Under the pieces are notes generated by a model, which saw only the letters and a list, made by a program, of their open reading frames with translations, was not told the DNA's origin and made no database searches. From Bermanella sp044597725 (GTDB taxonomy: Bacteria; Pseudomonadota; Gammaproteobacteria; Pseudomonadales; Oceanobacteraceae), in the NCBI RefSeq assembly GCF_044597725.1, contig NZ_CP139003.1:3599686-3663685 (forward strand): a stretch of 64,000 nt of DNA, read 5' to 3'. Shown here piece after piece: positions 36,905 to 45,323 of the stretch. Made by a program: the position numbers and the translations under genes. Within the stretch, counting starts at the first letter, position 1. Each line of letters starts with the position of its first letter.

Positions 36905-37296
36905 TCGATTAAGGAGATCTCAAGATAACTTTGTTCCAGCTGCCAGAAAAGGGTAAAAAACTTATAAATCATAATATTTTTCCCAACCCCCCCTAAGTCT
37001 GACAGCATGGGCTCAAACCAACTGTTCAAAAAACACTCAAAACCTCAAACATAGAATCCCTACAAGTTATACATAAAGAGGACCTTTAAAAAGATAGCCT
37101 CGTGATTAGCCATTCGCGCTCACGACGCGATCATTCAATTTAGGATTCTACAGTCGCTGCTTTGTACAAAGATAAGCTACAGGTAACTTAGTAGTCGAAA
37201 TGTCTATGAAGATAAAAAGGATTGGGCTGAATAGAGCCTAAGCAGTCAGACACTGGCCGCTTGGGCTTTTTACTTAATCGACACTTATAAGCTAAA
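36905..37296. other. Gene-free stretch with a possible short transcript
   Basis: No ORF is supported in about 390 bases. The only strong structure is the plus-strand terminator-like stem-loop at 37235-37272. No plus-strand gene precedes it, so a small RNA or a decayed gene may end here. Confidence 0.45.
37235..37272 (+). terminator. Stem-loop with T-run, no upstream gene
   Basis: AGCCTAAGC (37235-37243) pairs with GCTTGGGCT (37259-37267) with one G-T wobble, followed by TTTTT. It has the form of a rho-independent terminator on the plus strand. Confidence 0.55.
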
Positions 37297-37767
37297 TTAT
37301 AAACGGTATTCGCCTTTAGTATCGTTCAGTTTTTTCTGTGAAACTCGTATCAGGTTAGCTTTCATCCCGCCAAATTCAATCGTTCGTGAACAATTTCGTG
37401 CCACATATAGAACGCTATTTGCCGGTATTTGATTGCTTCGTCCAGCTTGGTATTCGTACCAGGCATCTGATTCAACATATTCGACTCCCAGTCGAGTCAA
37501 GACCAGTCTAACTAATTGAGAAAACCCACCTGCCACTGCAGGGACCGGCTCCCCGGACACTCGACTTTTACGTGCTTTTACGTAAACACCCCTTGATACA
37601 CGAATCAAAAAGCCTTCGTCGCATGCCTGCTTGATGAGCCTATTCATCTGGCTTTCACTACAAATACCAGAAAGTTCATACCGTAAAACTACAGGTGAAG
37701 ATTGCCTATCAACAAATCGCTGTAATCTATCAATATAGCCAGACACACAAATAATCCCGTTCCTCAA
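37297..37767 (-). CDS. AbiEi-like (DUF6088-type) antitoxin/regulator
   Basis: Up to 156 residues. The N-terminus holds a winged-helix pattern seen in AbiEi-type antitoxins: LRYELSGICSESQMNRLIKQACDEGFLIRVSRGVYVKAR, meaning a helix-turn-helix followed by a wing ending GVYVK. Such proteins normally precede an AbiEii nucleotidyltransferase toxin. None is present downstream, so this is an orphan. The annotated start is TTG 37767; an internal GTG (codon 8) is possible. Confidence 0.7.
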   Translation of the reverse strand: MRNGIICVSGYIDRLQRFVDRQSSPVVLRYELSGICSESQMNRLIKQACDEGFLIRVSRGVYVKARKSRVSGEPVPAVAGGFSQLVRLVLTRLGVEYVESDAWYEYQAGRSNQIPANSVLYVARNCSRTIEFGGMKANLIRVSQKKLNDTKGEYRL

Positions 37768-37815
37768 TATGCTATTATCATATCAGTGAGTTGGGCGTTT
37801 TAAAGCAGAAGCGAG

Positions 37816-38049
37816 ATGGATTTTGATATGGGTATTTACAAAGCCATTGTTATCCAGACGTAGTGGGATCTTTTTGTCCGATTTCACCATGGCCTAGTAT
37901 TTCCGAAGAAGATCAATGAGCAAGCTCGATTAACGGCACTTTTTAATAAAGAGGAAATCGAATTGATAAAGAGAGGTTTCGAACCATGTAGGTATTGTCG
38001 TCGAATACAAGCCGAAATGCATATACCACCCGCTTTGCACTTTTGCTAG
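37816..38049 (+). pseudogene. Cysteine-containing small ORF interrupted by an amber codon
   Basis: A single frame of 77 codons runs from ATG 37816 to TAG 38047-38049 with one in-frame TAG at 37861-37863. After the amber it reads WDLFVRFHHGLVFPKK and later EPCRYCRR and ALHFC. The frame keeps protein-like composition across the stop, so a recent nonsense mutation is the simplest reading. No family is recognised, but the CxxC suggests a zinc-binding protein. Confidence 0.45.
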
Positions 38050-38095
38050 ATCCATCTTCATTTAAATGCTTACATTGAAATACAAAGGGATAACA

Positions 38096-38329
38096 TTAAA
38101 GAAGCTCGTCGCTATGCGCTCCATAGGCATCCAAGTCTTGCAACAGGTCCGCTTCCGAGAATGGGAGGTTCAGACTACACTGAGTCTTCTCCAGAGCCTC
38201 AATAACGATTTTCCCGTCACTAACCTCTATATTAATAGGGGTGGATATTTCTAATTTTGCTTGTTCTAAAATACTGCTGGGAAGAAGTACTACACCACCA
38301 TCCCCTAATAATTTAATTTTGCTTATCAT
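38096..38329 (-). CDS. AbrB/MazE-like antitoxin
   Basis: 77-residue SpoVT-AbrB-fold protein: KIKLLGDGGVVLLPSSILEQAKL, then PINIEVSDGKIVIEAL, the swapped-hairpin DNA-binding domain of MazE-type antitoxins. The C-terminal 30 residues are acidic and would bind a toxin. GAGG lies 5 bases before ATG 38329. No toxin gene follows. The region downstream holds an unrelated pseudogene on the other strand, so this is another orphan antitoxin. It is preceded 53 bases upstream by a small acidic gene on the same strand. Confidence 0.8.
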   Translation of the reverse strand: MISKIKLLGDGGVVLLPSSILEQAKLEISTPINIEVSDGKIVIEALEKTQCSLNLPFSEADLLQDLDAYGAHSDELL

Positions 38330-38382
38330 TCCAACCTCGTTTCGCTCTTTATACCTATATAAACCTGCTCTAACACCGCAGC

Positions 38383-38571
38383 CTATGGTAGCTTAGTCTC
38401 AGTTGCCCCTGGTTCGTAGGTGGATGAAAAATCGATGTCTTCAGAAAAAAGGGCGTCGCTAGCAGTTTTTGCAGCATCTGTTTGCATAGTTTCTAGCAGT
38501 TCAATGAACTCACTATCTAAGTCCTTGAGCTGAAGGTTTTTGTCAATTGCTCTCTTATCATCGCCATTCAT
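38383..38571 (-). CDS. Small acidic hypothetical protein
   Basis: 62 residues from ATG 38571, which has GGGAGG 5 bases upstream; the longer frame to 38619 lacks a site. The composition is strongly acidic (LKDLDSEFIELLETMQTDAAK). I recognise no family. It probably forms an operon with the AbrB/MazE-like gene, perhaps as a third component or as the remains of a partner. Confidence 0.55.
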   Translation of the reverse strand: MNGDDKRAIDKNLQLKDLDSEFIELLETMQTDAAKTASDALFSEDIDFSSTYEPGATETKLP

Positions 38572-38872
38572 AAAAACCTCCCCAGTCGAGACTCTAGCGA
38601 GTATATTCTTGATCACCAATACAATCCAAGAGGACTATTCTGGGACTTAAACAATATAAGTGAACCAAGCTCAAACCTAAGCAACTCTCTCATCTTTAGC
38701 TTAGCCAATAAGCTGCTATTGATAACCAGTGATATTAGTAATTTTAGCTAAGTATCACTCTATATTCACCAACTAATAGAGATTTATCCGATATCCATCC
38801 AGTACATACGAAAATTCAACTGAGTGGCCATGTTATGGTTTGACAAATAATTACAACAAACGGAGTTGTGAG

Positions 38873-39052
38873 ATGTATATCAAAAGAGTTATTGGATATT
38901 GCCGAGGGTTACAATATGATCAAATAATATTCAAACCAACCAAATATATAAGCATTAGCAATAATTATGGAACAATACGCTCAAGTTACCTTGAAACTTG
39001 CTCACTTTTACCTAGACCGCACAGCGACCCCTCACTTTTCACTAAAATATAG
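38873..39052 (+). CDS. Possible small protein
   Basis: 59 residues from ATG 38873 with GGAG 7 bases upstream (an upstream TTG at 38840 extends the frame). It is basic and Tyr-rich (MYIKRVIGYCRGLQYDQIIF) with no recognised motif. The ribosome-binding site is the main support. It could equally be chance. Confidence 0.3.
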   Translation: MYIKRVIGYCRGLQYDQIIFKPTKYISISNNYGTIRSSYLETCSLLPRPHSDPSLFTKI

Positions 39053-39149
39053 ACTGTATTTTGTACTCTAGTGTCACACGAAGATCTCTTCTTTCCAACT
39101 CAGTTTCAGTTTAAAGTATCAGTGAAACTTAGCTGATTTACATGGAACT

Positions 39150-40001
39150 ATGAGTACAAAAAATAAAAGACTAATCGTAACAGTTACCGCAATTGCGTTG
39201 GTTGTCGTAACCGCCTACATTCTGATGTTTTGGGGTACTCCGATATCAAAAGACCCTAGCTATTGGGGGGCTTTTGGAGACTACCTGGGTGGAATATTAA
39301 ACCCCATCATTGCATTTGCCTCTTTGATACTTATCTTAAAAACATTGAGCCAAAATGAGATTGTATTAATGCAATCAAAGCAAGCCTTGATTGACTCTAG
39401 AGAAGAAATGAAAGAAAGCACAAAACAACTAAGCGCTGCCGCTCAGGCGCAAGAAAAACTTCTAAAGCTTGAAAAAGACCGATCAGAAGCACAAGCCCTA
39501 GAAGCAAGAAAAAAAGATCATGAGTCAGAAATAGAAAACATTGCACGATATTGCGAGTATATGTCGGATAACTATTACCTGCGCTTAAAATACTCTAGAA
39601 CTACACAAACGATTACTGAACTTGGCAACAGATGTCTTGGTAAGGGAAGTACAATTATTGATATAAATGATAACCGACAAGATCAATTAGATAGTTTATT
39701 TAATTTGGGATCTACTCTTTGCGATCTTGCAAAAGCTCTAGATATAAAGTCCTATCCCCCAGAAAAGCGATCCTATGTTCACAGTATCAATCGCAGACTT
39801 ACTTATAAATATGAAAAGCTATTCCTGAGATATGAATCCATTCTAGAAAAAACCAAACTGCTAATTGGAAACGAACAGGAAAGCCTAGAAGAGAATGACA
39901 AGCGCTTTAAAGCGATCAATGATGAGCTGAACAAAAGGATGCAAATAATTGGAAATCCCGTAACTGGCCATACAAAGCCTGCTGAGTTTTATAGAGACTA
40001 A
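39150..40001 (+). CDS. Membrane coiled-coil protein, abortive-infection-like
   Basis: 283 residues: two N-terminal membrane segments (LIVTVTAIALVVVTAYILMF and PIIAFASLILILKTL) joined by a short loop with the motif WGAFGDYLGGILNP, then a long coiled coil (about residues 65-130) and a helical cytoplasmic domain. The GDxxGGxLNP motif between two membrane helices is characteristic of proteins annotated as putative phage abortive-infection proteins (PF16872-like). The role would be membrane-linked sensing or killing. It is the last gene before the tRNA fragment at 40119 and so lies at the island edge. Confidence 0.65.
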   Translation: MSTKNKRLIVTVTAIALVVVTAYILMFWGTPISKDPSYWGAFGDYLGGILNPIIAFASLILILKTLSQNEIVLMQSKQALIDSREEMKESTKQLSAAAQAQEKLLKLEKDRSEAQALEARKKDHESEIENIARYCEYMSDNYYLRLKYSRTTQTITELGNRCLGKGSTIIDINDNRQDQLDSLFNLGSTLCDLAKALDIKSYPPEKRSYVHSINRRLTYKYEKLFLRYESILEKTKLLIGNEQESLEENDKRFKAINDELNKRMQIIGNPVTGHTKPAEFYRD

Positions 40002-40118
40002 CAAGCAACCAGTAATATAAATCCGCTGCAACTATAAAAGTGAAATTAGTTAAAAAGTGTCAATTCACTAACCCTAGTTGGCCAAGTCCAGTATCTATAG
40101 TACCTGTGAGTAAATTTA

Positions 40119-40169
40119 GCGTCGCCTTATAATCGATCGGTCGCAGGTTCAAGTCCTGCTGGGCCCACC
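40119..40169 (+). repeat. 3' half of a tRNA-Ile2-like gene (attachment-site scar)
   Basis: The T-arm (GCAGG, TTCAAGT, CCTGC), the 3' acceptor strand TGGGCCC and ACC are intact and are preceded by an anticodon-arm-like segment around CTTATAA. The order and spacing match the 3' half of bacterial tRNA-Ile2. No matching 5' half (D-arm, 5' acceptor) is present upstream, so it is not a working gene. Integrases of islands commonly use tRNA 3' ends as attachment sites and leave such a copy at one border. No integrase gene is seen beside it in the window. Confidence 0.7.
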
Positions 40170-40277
40170 GTTCCTCTTCGCTCGTAATGAACGTCATTGG
40201 ACTATCCACTAGTCTAAAAACCATTGCTTATCTTTTAGAGTCTTATTACTTAGGCGTTCTGATACTGAATTAAGCTG

Positions 40278-40787
40278 CTAGCCAGATAAAGTTTTCGTAA
40301 CTCGCACATAACGCTTTATGTAGCTAACTGCTCTCCATATGAGAAACCCTATCCCAATAATGACTGCGATATTTACAGACCAAGGAATACTTACATCGTC
40401 GTGCAGGGTAAAACATAAAAATGTTGAAATAGATGGCAATATCAATGCTGATAGTACTTTGGCTCTCTTACGATATGCCTTTTCTTTAATTCCGAGAACT
40501 GTTCCAAAGTCAATAGGCCGATTTTTCGTATTCAAAAAATTTCTATCCTCTTTTTTGACAGCCGTAAAAAATATACATTCATATACATAGTCGCCAATCA
40601 CCTCAGTTAAGTATGAAAATATAAAGGCCAGAATCGTGATTATGACAGCGGCGGATAACGCACTACTATTTTCGAGCGATACTTTTGGTCCAATCTCAAA
40701 ATGAATGTATGGAGTTAACAGGAGTAAAGAAGGAACTGTATGCTGAATCCTTGTTGACCAAACATTATTTACTATTTCACCGTTCAT
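40278..40787 (-). CDS. Hypothetical membrane protein
   Basis: 169 residues with about four hydrophobic stretches (TVPSLLLLTPYI, ALSAAVIITILAFIFSYL, VLSALILPSISTFLCFTL and VNIAVIIGIGFLIWRAV) and a charged loop in the middle. GGGAGA lies about 10 bases before ATG 40787. The family is not recognised. It lies just past the tRNA scar and reads toward it. Confidence 0.6.
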   Translation of the reverse strand: MNGEIVNNVWSTRIQHTVPSLLLLTPYIHFEIGPKVSLENSSALSAAVIITILAFIFSYLTEVIGDYVYECIFFTAVKKEDRNFLNTKNRPIDFGTVLGIKEKAYRKRAKVLSALILPSISTFLCFTLHDDVSIPWSVNIAVIIGIGFLIWRAVSYIKRYVRVTKTLSG

Positions 40788-41037
40788 TGCTCAGATATCT
40801 CCCTTCATCATATTCATAGTATTGAGTCCTTAATGGAGAGCAAAGTAATACAATTATAAAATCCTACACCAACTGGTTACTTTAAATGAACGCGCGTCAT
40901 CGCCCTCATCTTCTGTGTTTCTGACTGCTTCGGCCTGCTCTTTATTCTTTCCGACTAATTCACAGGACAGCCGCCTGAACTCTCTGTAAACAGTTTTAGA
41001 GATATTGCCGATTTCTCAAAGTTTAAGCTCACTGATA

Positions 41038-43920
41038 CTAATTAACAGGCTCTTCATTAACACGGTAAACACAAGAATTTGGTTTATTACCGCGAAAATT
41101 GCTGCAGCCCCAGAAGATACTACCATCCATTGAGTTAGTACGCTTTATCAGCATTCCACTATGACAAGACGGACAACGCAGTATTACATTATCGCAATTT
41201 TCGGATGCACATACATAATGAGTATCACTTGGTAATATTGGTGATTTATCACATTTGGTACAAACCTTAACTACTGTTTTACAGTAGTGTTTCCCTAACG
41301 AACATGCATAAAATAGTCCATATTTTCCTTGTATCGGAACAAGATTACCCTCAAGACATTCAGGGCAGCGAGCTTGTCGCAAGAACAGCGAACTCAAATC
41401 ATTTGGAGGTACTTGAACATCTTCTTTATTTTCCTCAAGCTCCTTGATGAATATAGACTCTCGCCCAAGTTCGGTATGTATAAAAACCGATTTTTTAGCT
41501 CGGCTTAAAGCTACGTAAAATAAACGCCTCTCTTCTGAGAATTTAAAATCATCAACGGCTGGTAACAATGACAACAAAATAGAGTCCGTTTCAATTTTCG
41601 AGGGAAAGCCCCATTTATCATCAATCACGTCCAAAATCATCACATAGTCTGCTTGTTTGCCTTTTGAACCATGAGCAGTCATTGCTTTAATTTCATATTG
41701 CGGATACTTAGATTTCAGATCTTCGACAGTAGGTAAAGATTTTTTAAAACGGCTCAAAAACATGACTGATGGTTTAGCATCACCTTTAGGTTCAGCAAGA
41801 GCGCTCATAACGCTTGAAACCGCCCTTTCTATATTGTCTTTAACAATCGTTACTTCTGGGTTATTACTTTTAGAGTGGGTTATTAGCTTTTTAGGAATTT
41901 GTACCGGGTTTTTTTGAACAAACCCAGATGCGACTTTCTCTATACGGTCGTTAAATCGAAACGTTTTGTCTAACTGAAGAATGGCACTGGCCCCAAAGTT
42001 CTTCTCGAACTCTGTGGTTAATCGAACATCACTTCCGGTAAATCGATATATAGCCTGCCAATCATCACCCACCCCCATTAATGAGCAGCCAGGATTTGCA
42101 GCCCGTAGAGCCTTAATAAACGATGCTCTTATTGGCGATATATCTTGAAATTCATCAACTAATAGATATTTAAGCTTAAATTCATCGTTAGTATTCTTAT
42201 GAAAATCTGACTTCTCAGCATATGACGTGGCCTCAATAATCATATCAGCGAAATCAATGGTTTTATTTGCTTCTAATACACTTTGGTATTGTTTATATAC
42301 CCAATTAAATAGTCTTTGAAATACCTGCCATCTTTTTCTGTTGTATTCATCTAACCTCCCTAACTCTATGGCCTCCAATCCATATGGCGAAGCCTTAAAT
42401 AACGAAAGGAAATTAGCTAATAGCTTAGAAAAAGTAGACACAATACCTAGTTCTTTTAAACATGCGTAAACATTACTTGGACTTACCGGCTTATATATCT
42501 TTTCAACTGGTATGTCATTTTCATAGCAATATAACTCAATCTTTTGTTCAAGCATCGCGATTAAAGTTTCAGGTGATTTTGCTTGATAACTGAATGTCTC
42601 CCACAATACTGTACCATTTACACTATGAAACTTACGCTTCCACTCCATTTCTTCATTATATTTCGCTGCATCAATATCCTTTCTAGTATTGCCTTTCTCG
42701 TCAATACCAAAATGCTCTAAATAGACATCGAATTGAGGCAAGTAAAAATCAGGTTGATAACTACCGCGACCGGGCTCACCGGAAGCAAATGGATATATTT
42801 TCTCGTACTCAAATTTAATACCATTTGAGTATAGGAAGTTTGCAATTGTTAATTCCTCAAAGCTTTTTACTCTATCTCCAGATAAAGCACGTAAATCATT
42901 ATCTTTCACATAATGCAGATATTCACCCTTAGACTTAAAATCTAAATCATTGGGTTTTGGATAAAGGTACTTAGTCGTAAACTGCTTAAAGTCTTCACCA
43001 ACTTTTTCATTATTAAGTAATACTTTAATTTGTGTCTCTACAAATTTTTCATATACCTTTTCGTCTGTAGCAAGCTTACTTACTGAGTTTTCTTCATGAT
43101 AGTTAATTATACTCTTACCTGAAGAATGAAAGGTGCTCACTTTAACGCCCTTAAGTTCATGGTGTTCACCTACCCTTTCTTCTAATTCTTTTTGAGCATC
43201 AGACCCATAAGCCAACATCATTATTTCACTGGGTAAAGAGTAACCATTAACAACTAAATATTTCGCTTTTGCTACCATGGTGCTAGTTTTTCCTGTACCC
43301 GCGCCAGCAAGAACCAATATATTATCTTCATCGGTCACACATGATAAACGTTGCCTTTCAGTAAGAGGATGCTCTTCTAAACTATCAAATAGATTCGCAT
43401 TATTACCAAGTTCAGACTCTACCCATTCTGCATTGAATTGTGTTTGGAAGTCTTTAGGGCTATCTAAAAAGCATCTAAAATTTTCGGAGATCGATTGGAT
43501 ATCAAACCCTAAGGCTAGTAAGTTTTTATCATTTAATACACTACTCGTTGCTGAAGAAAACCTACTAATTAATTCATCTAGATAGCTGGTTTTGATATAG
43601 CGATTTTTGGCTGTTGTTTGATGCTCAAATTCTTTAGACAACACCACCAATTTATTAAACTCTGGCAGTAACTTATTGCGCCAGTAATCTATGCGAGATT
43701 CTAATAATTCAGAGAATTCACTCTGCAATGACCTAGAGTTAAAAAACAGAAATGAATTATCACCCCAAGCAAGCGTCAAAAAAGGACCAAATGCTTGAAC
43801 AGATGCATGGCTTTTCATGGCCGGATAAGGAAATAACCGTCCATTGATTTTTACACCTTCCCTATGACGGTATACATTTCGTTTACCCAGTAGCAGCTGC
43901 CACTTACTTAATTCAATCAT
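41038..43920 (-). CDS. HelD/UvrD-like helicase with nuclease-like insertion and zinc ribbons
   Basis: 960-residue SF1A helicase. The N-terminus resembles E. coli helicase IV, Walker A is AGAGTGKT (205-212), motif II is LLVDEFQDIS, and the C-terminal motifs include MTAHGSKGKQADYV and RRLFYVALSRAKKSVF. Between motifs Ia and II lies a segment with FEELTIANFL, YQPDFYLPQF (D391) and VYLEHFG (E402), which matches PD-(D/E)xK-like nuclease insertions of some UvrD relatives. The last ~110 residues carry topoisomerase-type zinc ribbons (CPEC, CTKC, CPSC pairs). It is longer than HelD (about 680). A stand-alone DNA repair or anti-phage nuclease-helicase is the likely role. Confidence 0.85.
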   Translation of the reverse strand: MIELSKWQLLLGKRNVYRHREGVKINGRLFPYPAMKSHASVQAFGPFLTLAWGDNSFLFFNSRSLQSEFSELLESRIDYWRNKLLPEFNKLVVLSKEFEHQTTAKNRYIKTSYLDELISRFSSATSSVLNDKNLLALGFDIQSISENFRCFLDSPKDFQTQFNAEWVESELGNNANLFDSLEEHPLTERQRLSCVTDEDNILVLAGAGTGKTSTMVAKAKYLVVNGYSLPSEIMMLAYGSDAQKELEERVGEHHELKGVKVSTFHSSGKSIINYHEENSVSKLATDEKVYEKFVETQIKVLLNNEKVGEDFKQFTTKYLYPKPNDLDFKSKGEYLHYVKDNDLRALSGDRVKSFEELTIANFLYSNGIKFEYEKIYPFASGEPGRGSYQPDFYLPQFDVYLEHFGIDEKGNTRKDIDAAKYNEEMEWKRKFHSVNGTVLWETFSYQAKSPETLIAMLEQKIELYCYENDIPVEKIYKPVSPSNVYACLKELGIVSTFSKLLANFLSLFKASPYGLEAIELGRLDEYNRKRWQVFQRLFNWVYKQYQSVLEANKTIDFADMIIEATSYAEKSDFHKNTNDEFKLKYLLVDEFQDISPIRASFIKALRAANPGCSLMGVGDDWQAIYRFTGSDVRLTTEFEKNFGASAILQLDKTFRFNDRIEKVASGFVQKNPVQIPKKLITHSKSNNPEVTIVKDNIERAVSSVMSALAEPKGDAKPSVMFLSRFKKSLPTVEDLKSKYPQYEIKAMTAHGSKGKQADYVMILDVIDDKWGFPSKIETDSILLSLLPAVDDFKFSEERRLFYVALSRAKKSVFIHTELGRESIFIKELEENKEDVQVPPNDLSSLFLRQARCPECLEGNLVPIQGKYGLFYACSLGKHYCKTVVKVCTKCDKSPILPSDTHYVCASENCDNVILRCPSCHSGMLIKRTNSMDGSIFWGCSNFRGNKPNSCVYRVNEEPVN

Positions 43921-44055
43921 AATTCTTCAATGTCTAACTGCGCCGCTTTAGTTTTTAATACTTTTGTTTGATTACTTTATACCTGCTTGAAGTATTAGAG
44001 GCAATCTTGCCCTGTTTTGCCTAAATTCGTTATATTTTGCGCAACACCTCACAAC

Positions 44056-44083
44056 TTGACAATATCAATATTTGTACTATTAT
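44056..44083 (+). promoter_or_regulatory. Sigma-70 promoter of the Xre-RES operon
   Basis: TTGACA at 44056-44061, a 16-base spacer and TATTAT at 44078-44083, 33 bases before the antitoxin ATG. AT-rich inverted elements around the -10 (AATATT ... GAATAT) may be the antitoxin operator. Confidence 0.6.
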
Positions 44084-44116
44084 TTGAATATAGCAATTAT
44101 TTGATTAGGTGGCGCC

Positions 44117-44479
44117 ATGCTGATAAAAGAAAGCACTGAACCCGGTGTCGTACTTGGTAAAGCCTTTGTCAAAGCAGGCGAGGCACTAGGTTTAAGGAAA
44201 GGTGAGTTGGCCGAGGTACTGGGCGTCGACCCTGCCCGAATCAGTCGGTTGGGGACCAATGCTCTGAAAGCTGACAGTAAAGAATGGGAAATCGCTACCT
44301 TTGTGGTACGAATCGCCCGTGGTTTGCATGCTCTAAACAATGGCGACCAAGAAAATACCCAGCACTTCATGAAAACACAAAACCGCATGTTGCAGGCTGT
44401 TCCAAAAGACGAACTAAAGCGCATAGATGGGTTGGTACGGGTTCTCGACTTTGTGGATGCTATGCGGGGTAAGGTTTAG
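44117..44479 (+). CDS. Xre/MbcA/ParS-type antitoxin of RES toxin
   Basis: 120 residues with an N-terminal Xre helix-turn-helix (ALGLRKGELAEVLGVDPARISRLG) and a C-terminal DUF2384-like toxin-binding region (FMKTQNRMLQAVPKDELKRIDGLVRVLDFVDAM). The partner RES toxin follows with a one-base overlap (TAGTG). Antitoxins of this type repress their own operon by binding upstream palindromes. The ATG 44117 has AGGTGG 5-10 bases upstream. Confidence 0.88.
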   Translation: MLIKESTEPGVVLGKAFVKAGEALGLRKGELAEVLGVDPARISRLGTNALKADSKEWEIATFVVRIARGLHALNNGDQENTQHFMKTQNRMLQAVPKDELKRIDGLVRVLDFVDAMRGKV

Positions 44480-45222
44480 TGGCGATAGAGGAAATAATAA
44501 AAAAGCAGCTAGGCCATATTACCGCTACCGTCTATAGAATGGTGGAAAACCAAGAGCAAATTGCCACGCGCAGCTATGTAGATTCTGCAGAAGAGCAAGA
44601 TATTCTTGAGCAAATACTAGAAGACAGCAAACCTAAAGTACATGCTGATACGCCACCCGGTATGCATTATTTACTCAAAACACCTTTCAGGTACCCTCCA
44701 CTGCGGCATGGCTCACGGTTTGGGTCTCAGTTTGAGCCTGGTATTTTCTATGGTGGTTTAGATAAACAAACCACATTGGCAGAGGTGGCCTACTACCGGT
44801 TCATCTACTGGTTTTCCCCTGAAAAACCCTTCCCGAATTCGCTGGTATCCCAACACACGCTGTTTTCAGCGTCTTTTGAGTCAAGCGACGGCTGTGACTT
44901 ATCTCACCCTAAGTTTAAAGACTTTACTCAACAACTAAGATCGCCCACTCATTATGATTTCACACAAAAAGTAGGAAGTCATATGCGTTCTTCTGGTGTT
45001 GAGTCATTTATCTATTTTTCGGCAAGAGGCACAGAGCATAGCAAGTGCGCAGGCTTATTTTCGCCTACTGCTTTTATAGACTTAAAACCCACTATTCTTG
45101 GAACATTTTTCTGTGAAGTAAATGATAACTATGTTTCATTTAGAAAGACTGGGGAGTTTGAGCGCTCACAATTCTCTGTTGAGCAATTTAAGGTAGATGG
45201 GCTATTTCCAAGACCAGCTTAG
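44479..45222 (+). CDS. RES-domain toxin
   Basis: 247 residues starting at GTG 44479. The RES signature is visible: ATVYRMV near the N-terminus, FRYPPLRHGSRFGSQFEPGIFYGGLDKQTTLAEVAYYRF in the middle, and a serine-containing C-terminal segment. RES toxins degrade NAD+ and cause growth arrest. Antidote is the overlapping Xre-type gene. Slightly longer than common RES toxins (about 150-230) owing to an N-terminal helical extension. Confidence 0.88.
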   Translation: MAIEEIIKKQLGHITATVYRMVENQEQIATRSYVDSAEEQDILEQILEDSKPKVHADTPPGMHYLLKTPFRYPPLRHGSRFGSQFEPGIFYGGLDKQTTLAEVAYYRFIYWFSPEKPFPNSLVSQHTLFSASFESSDGCDLSHPKFKDFTQQLRSPTHYDFTQKVGSHMRSSGVESFIYFSARGTEHSKCAGLFSPTAFIDLKPTILGTFFCEVNDNYVSFRKTGEFERSQFSVEQFKVDGLFPRPA

Positions 45223-45323
45223 TCCCATAATGGCTGACACATTTCAGAAAGAGAAGCTATAAAATATCGAGAGGATGAATTCAAAAAACATTCACTGCAT
45301 CGGTTAATTGACCCACACCCGAA

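Noticed and set aside
38066..38254. Plus-strand 62-residue ORF
   Set aside because: It is antisense to the well-supported AbrB/MazE-like gene with no ribosome-binding site.
40119..40169. Functional tRNA gene
   Set aside because: Only the 3' half is present; the D-arm and 5' acceptor strand are missing.
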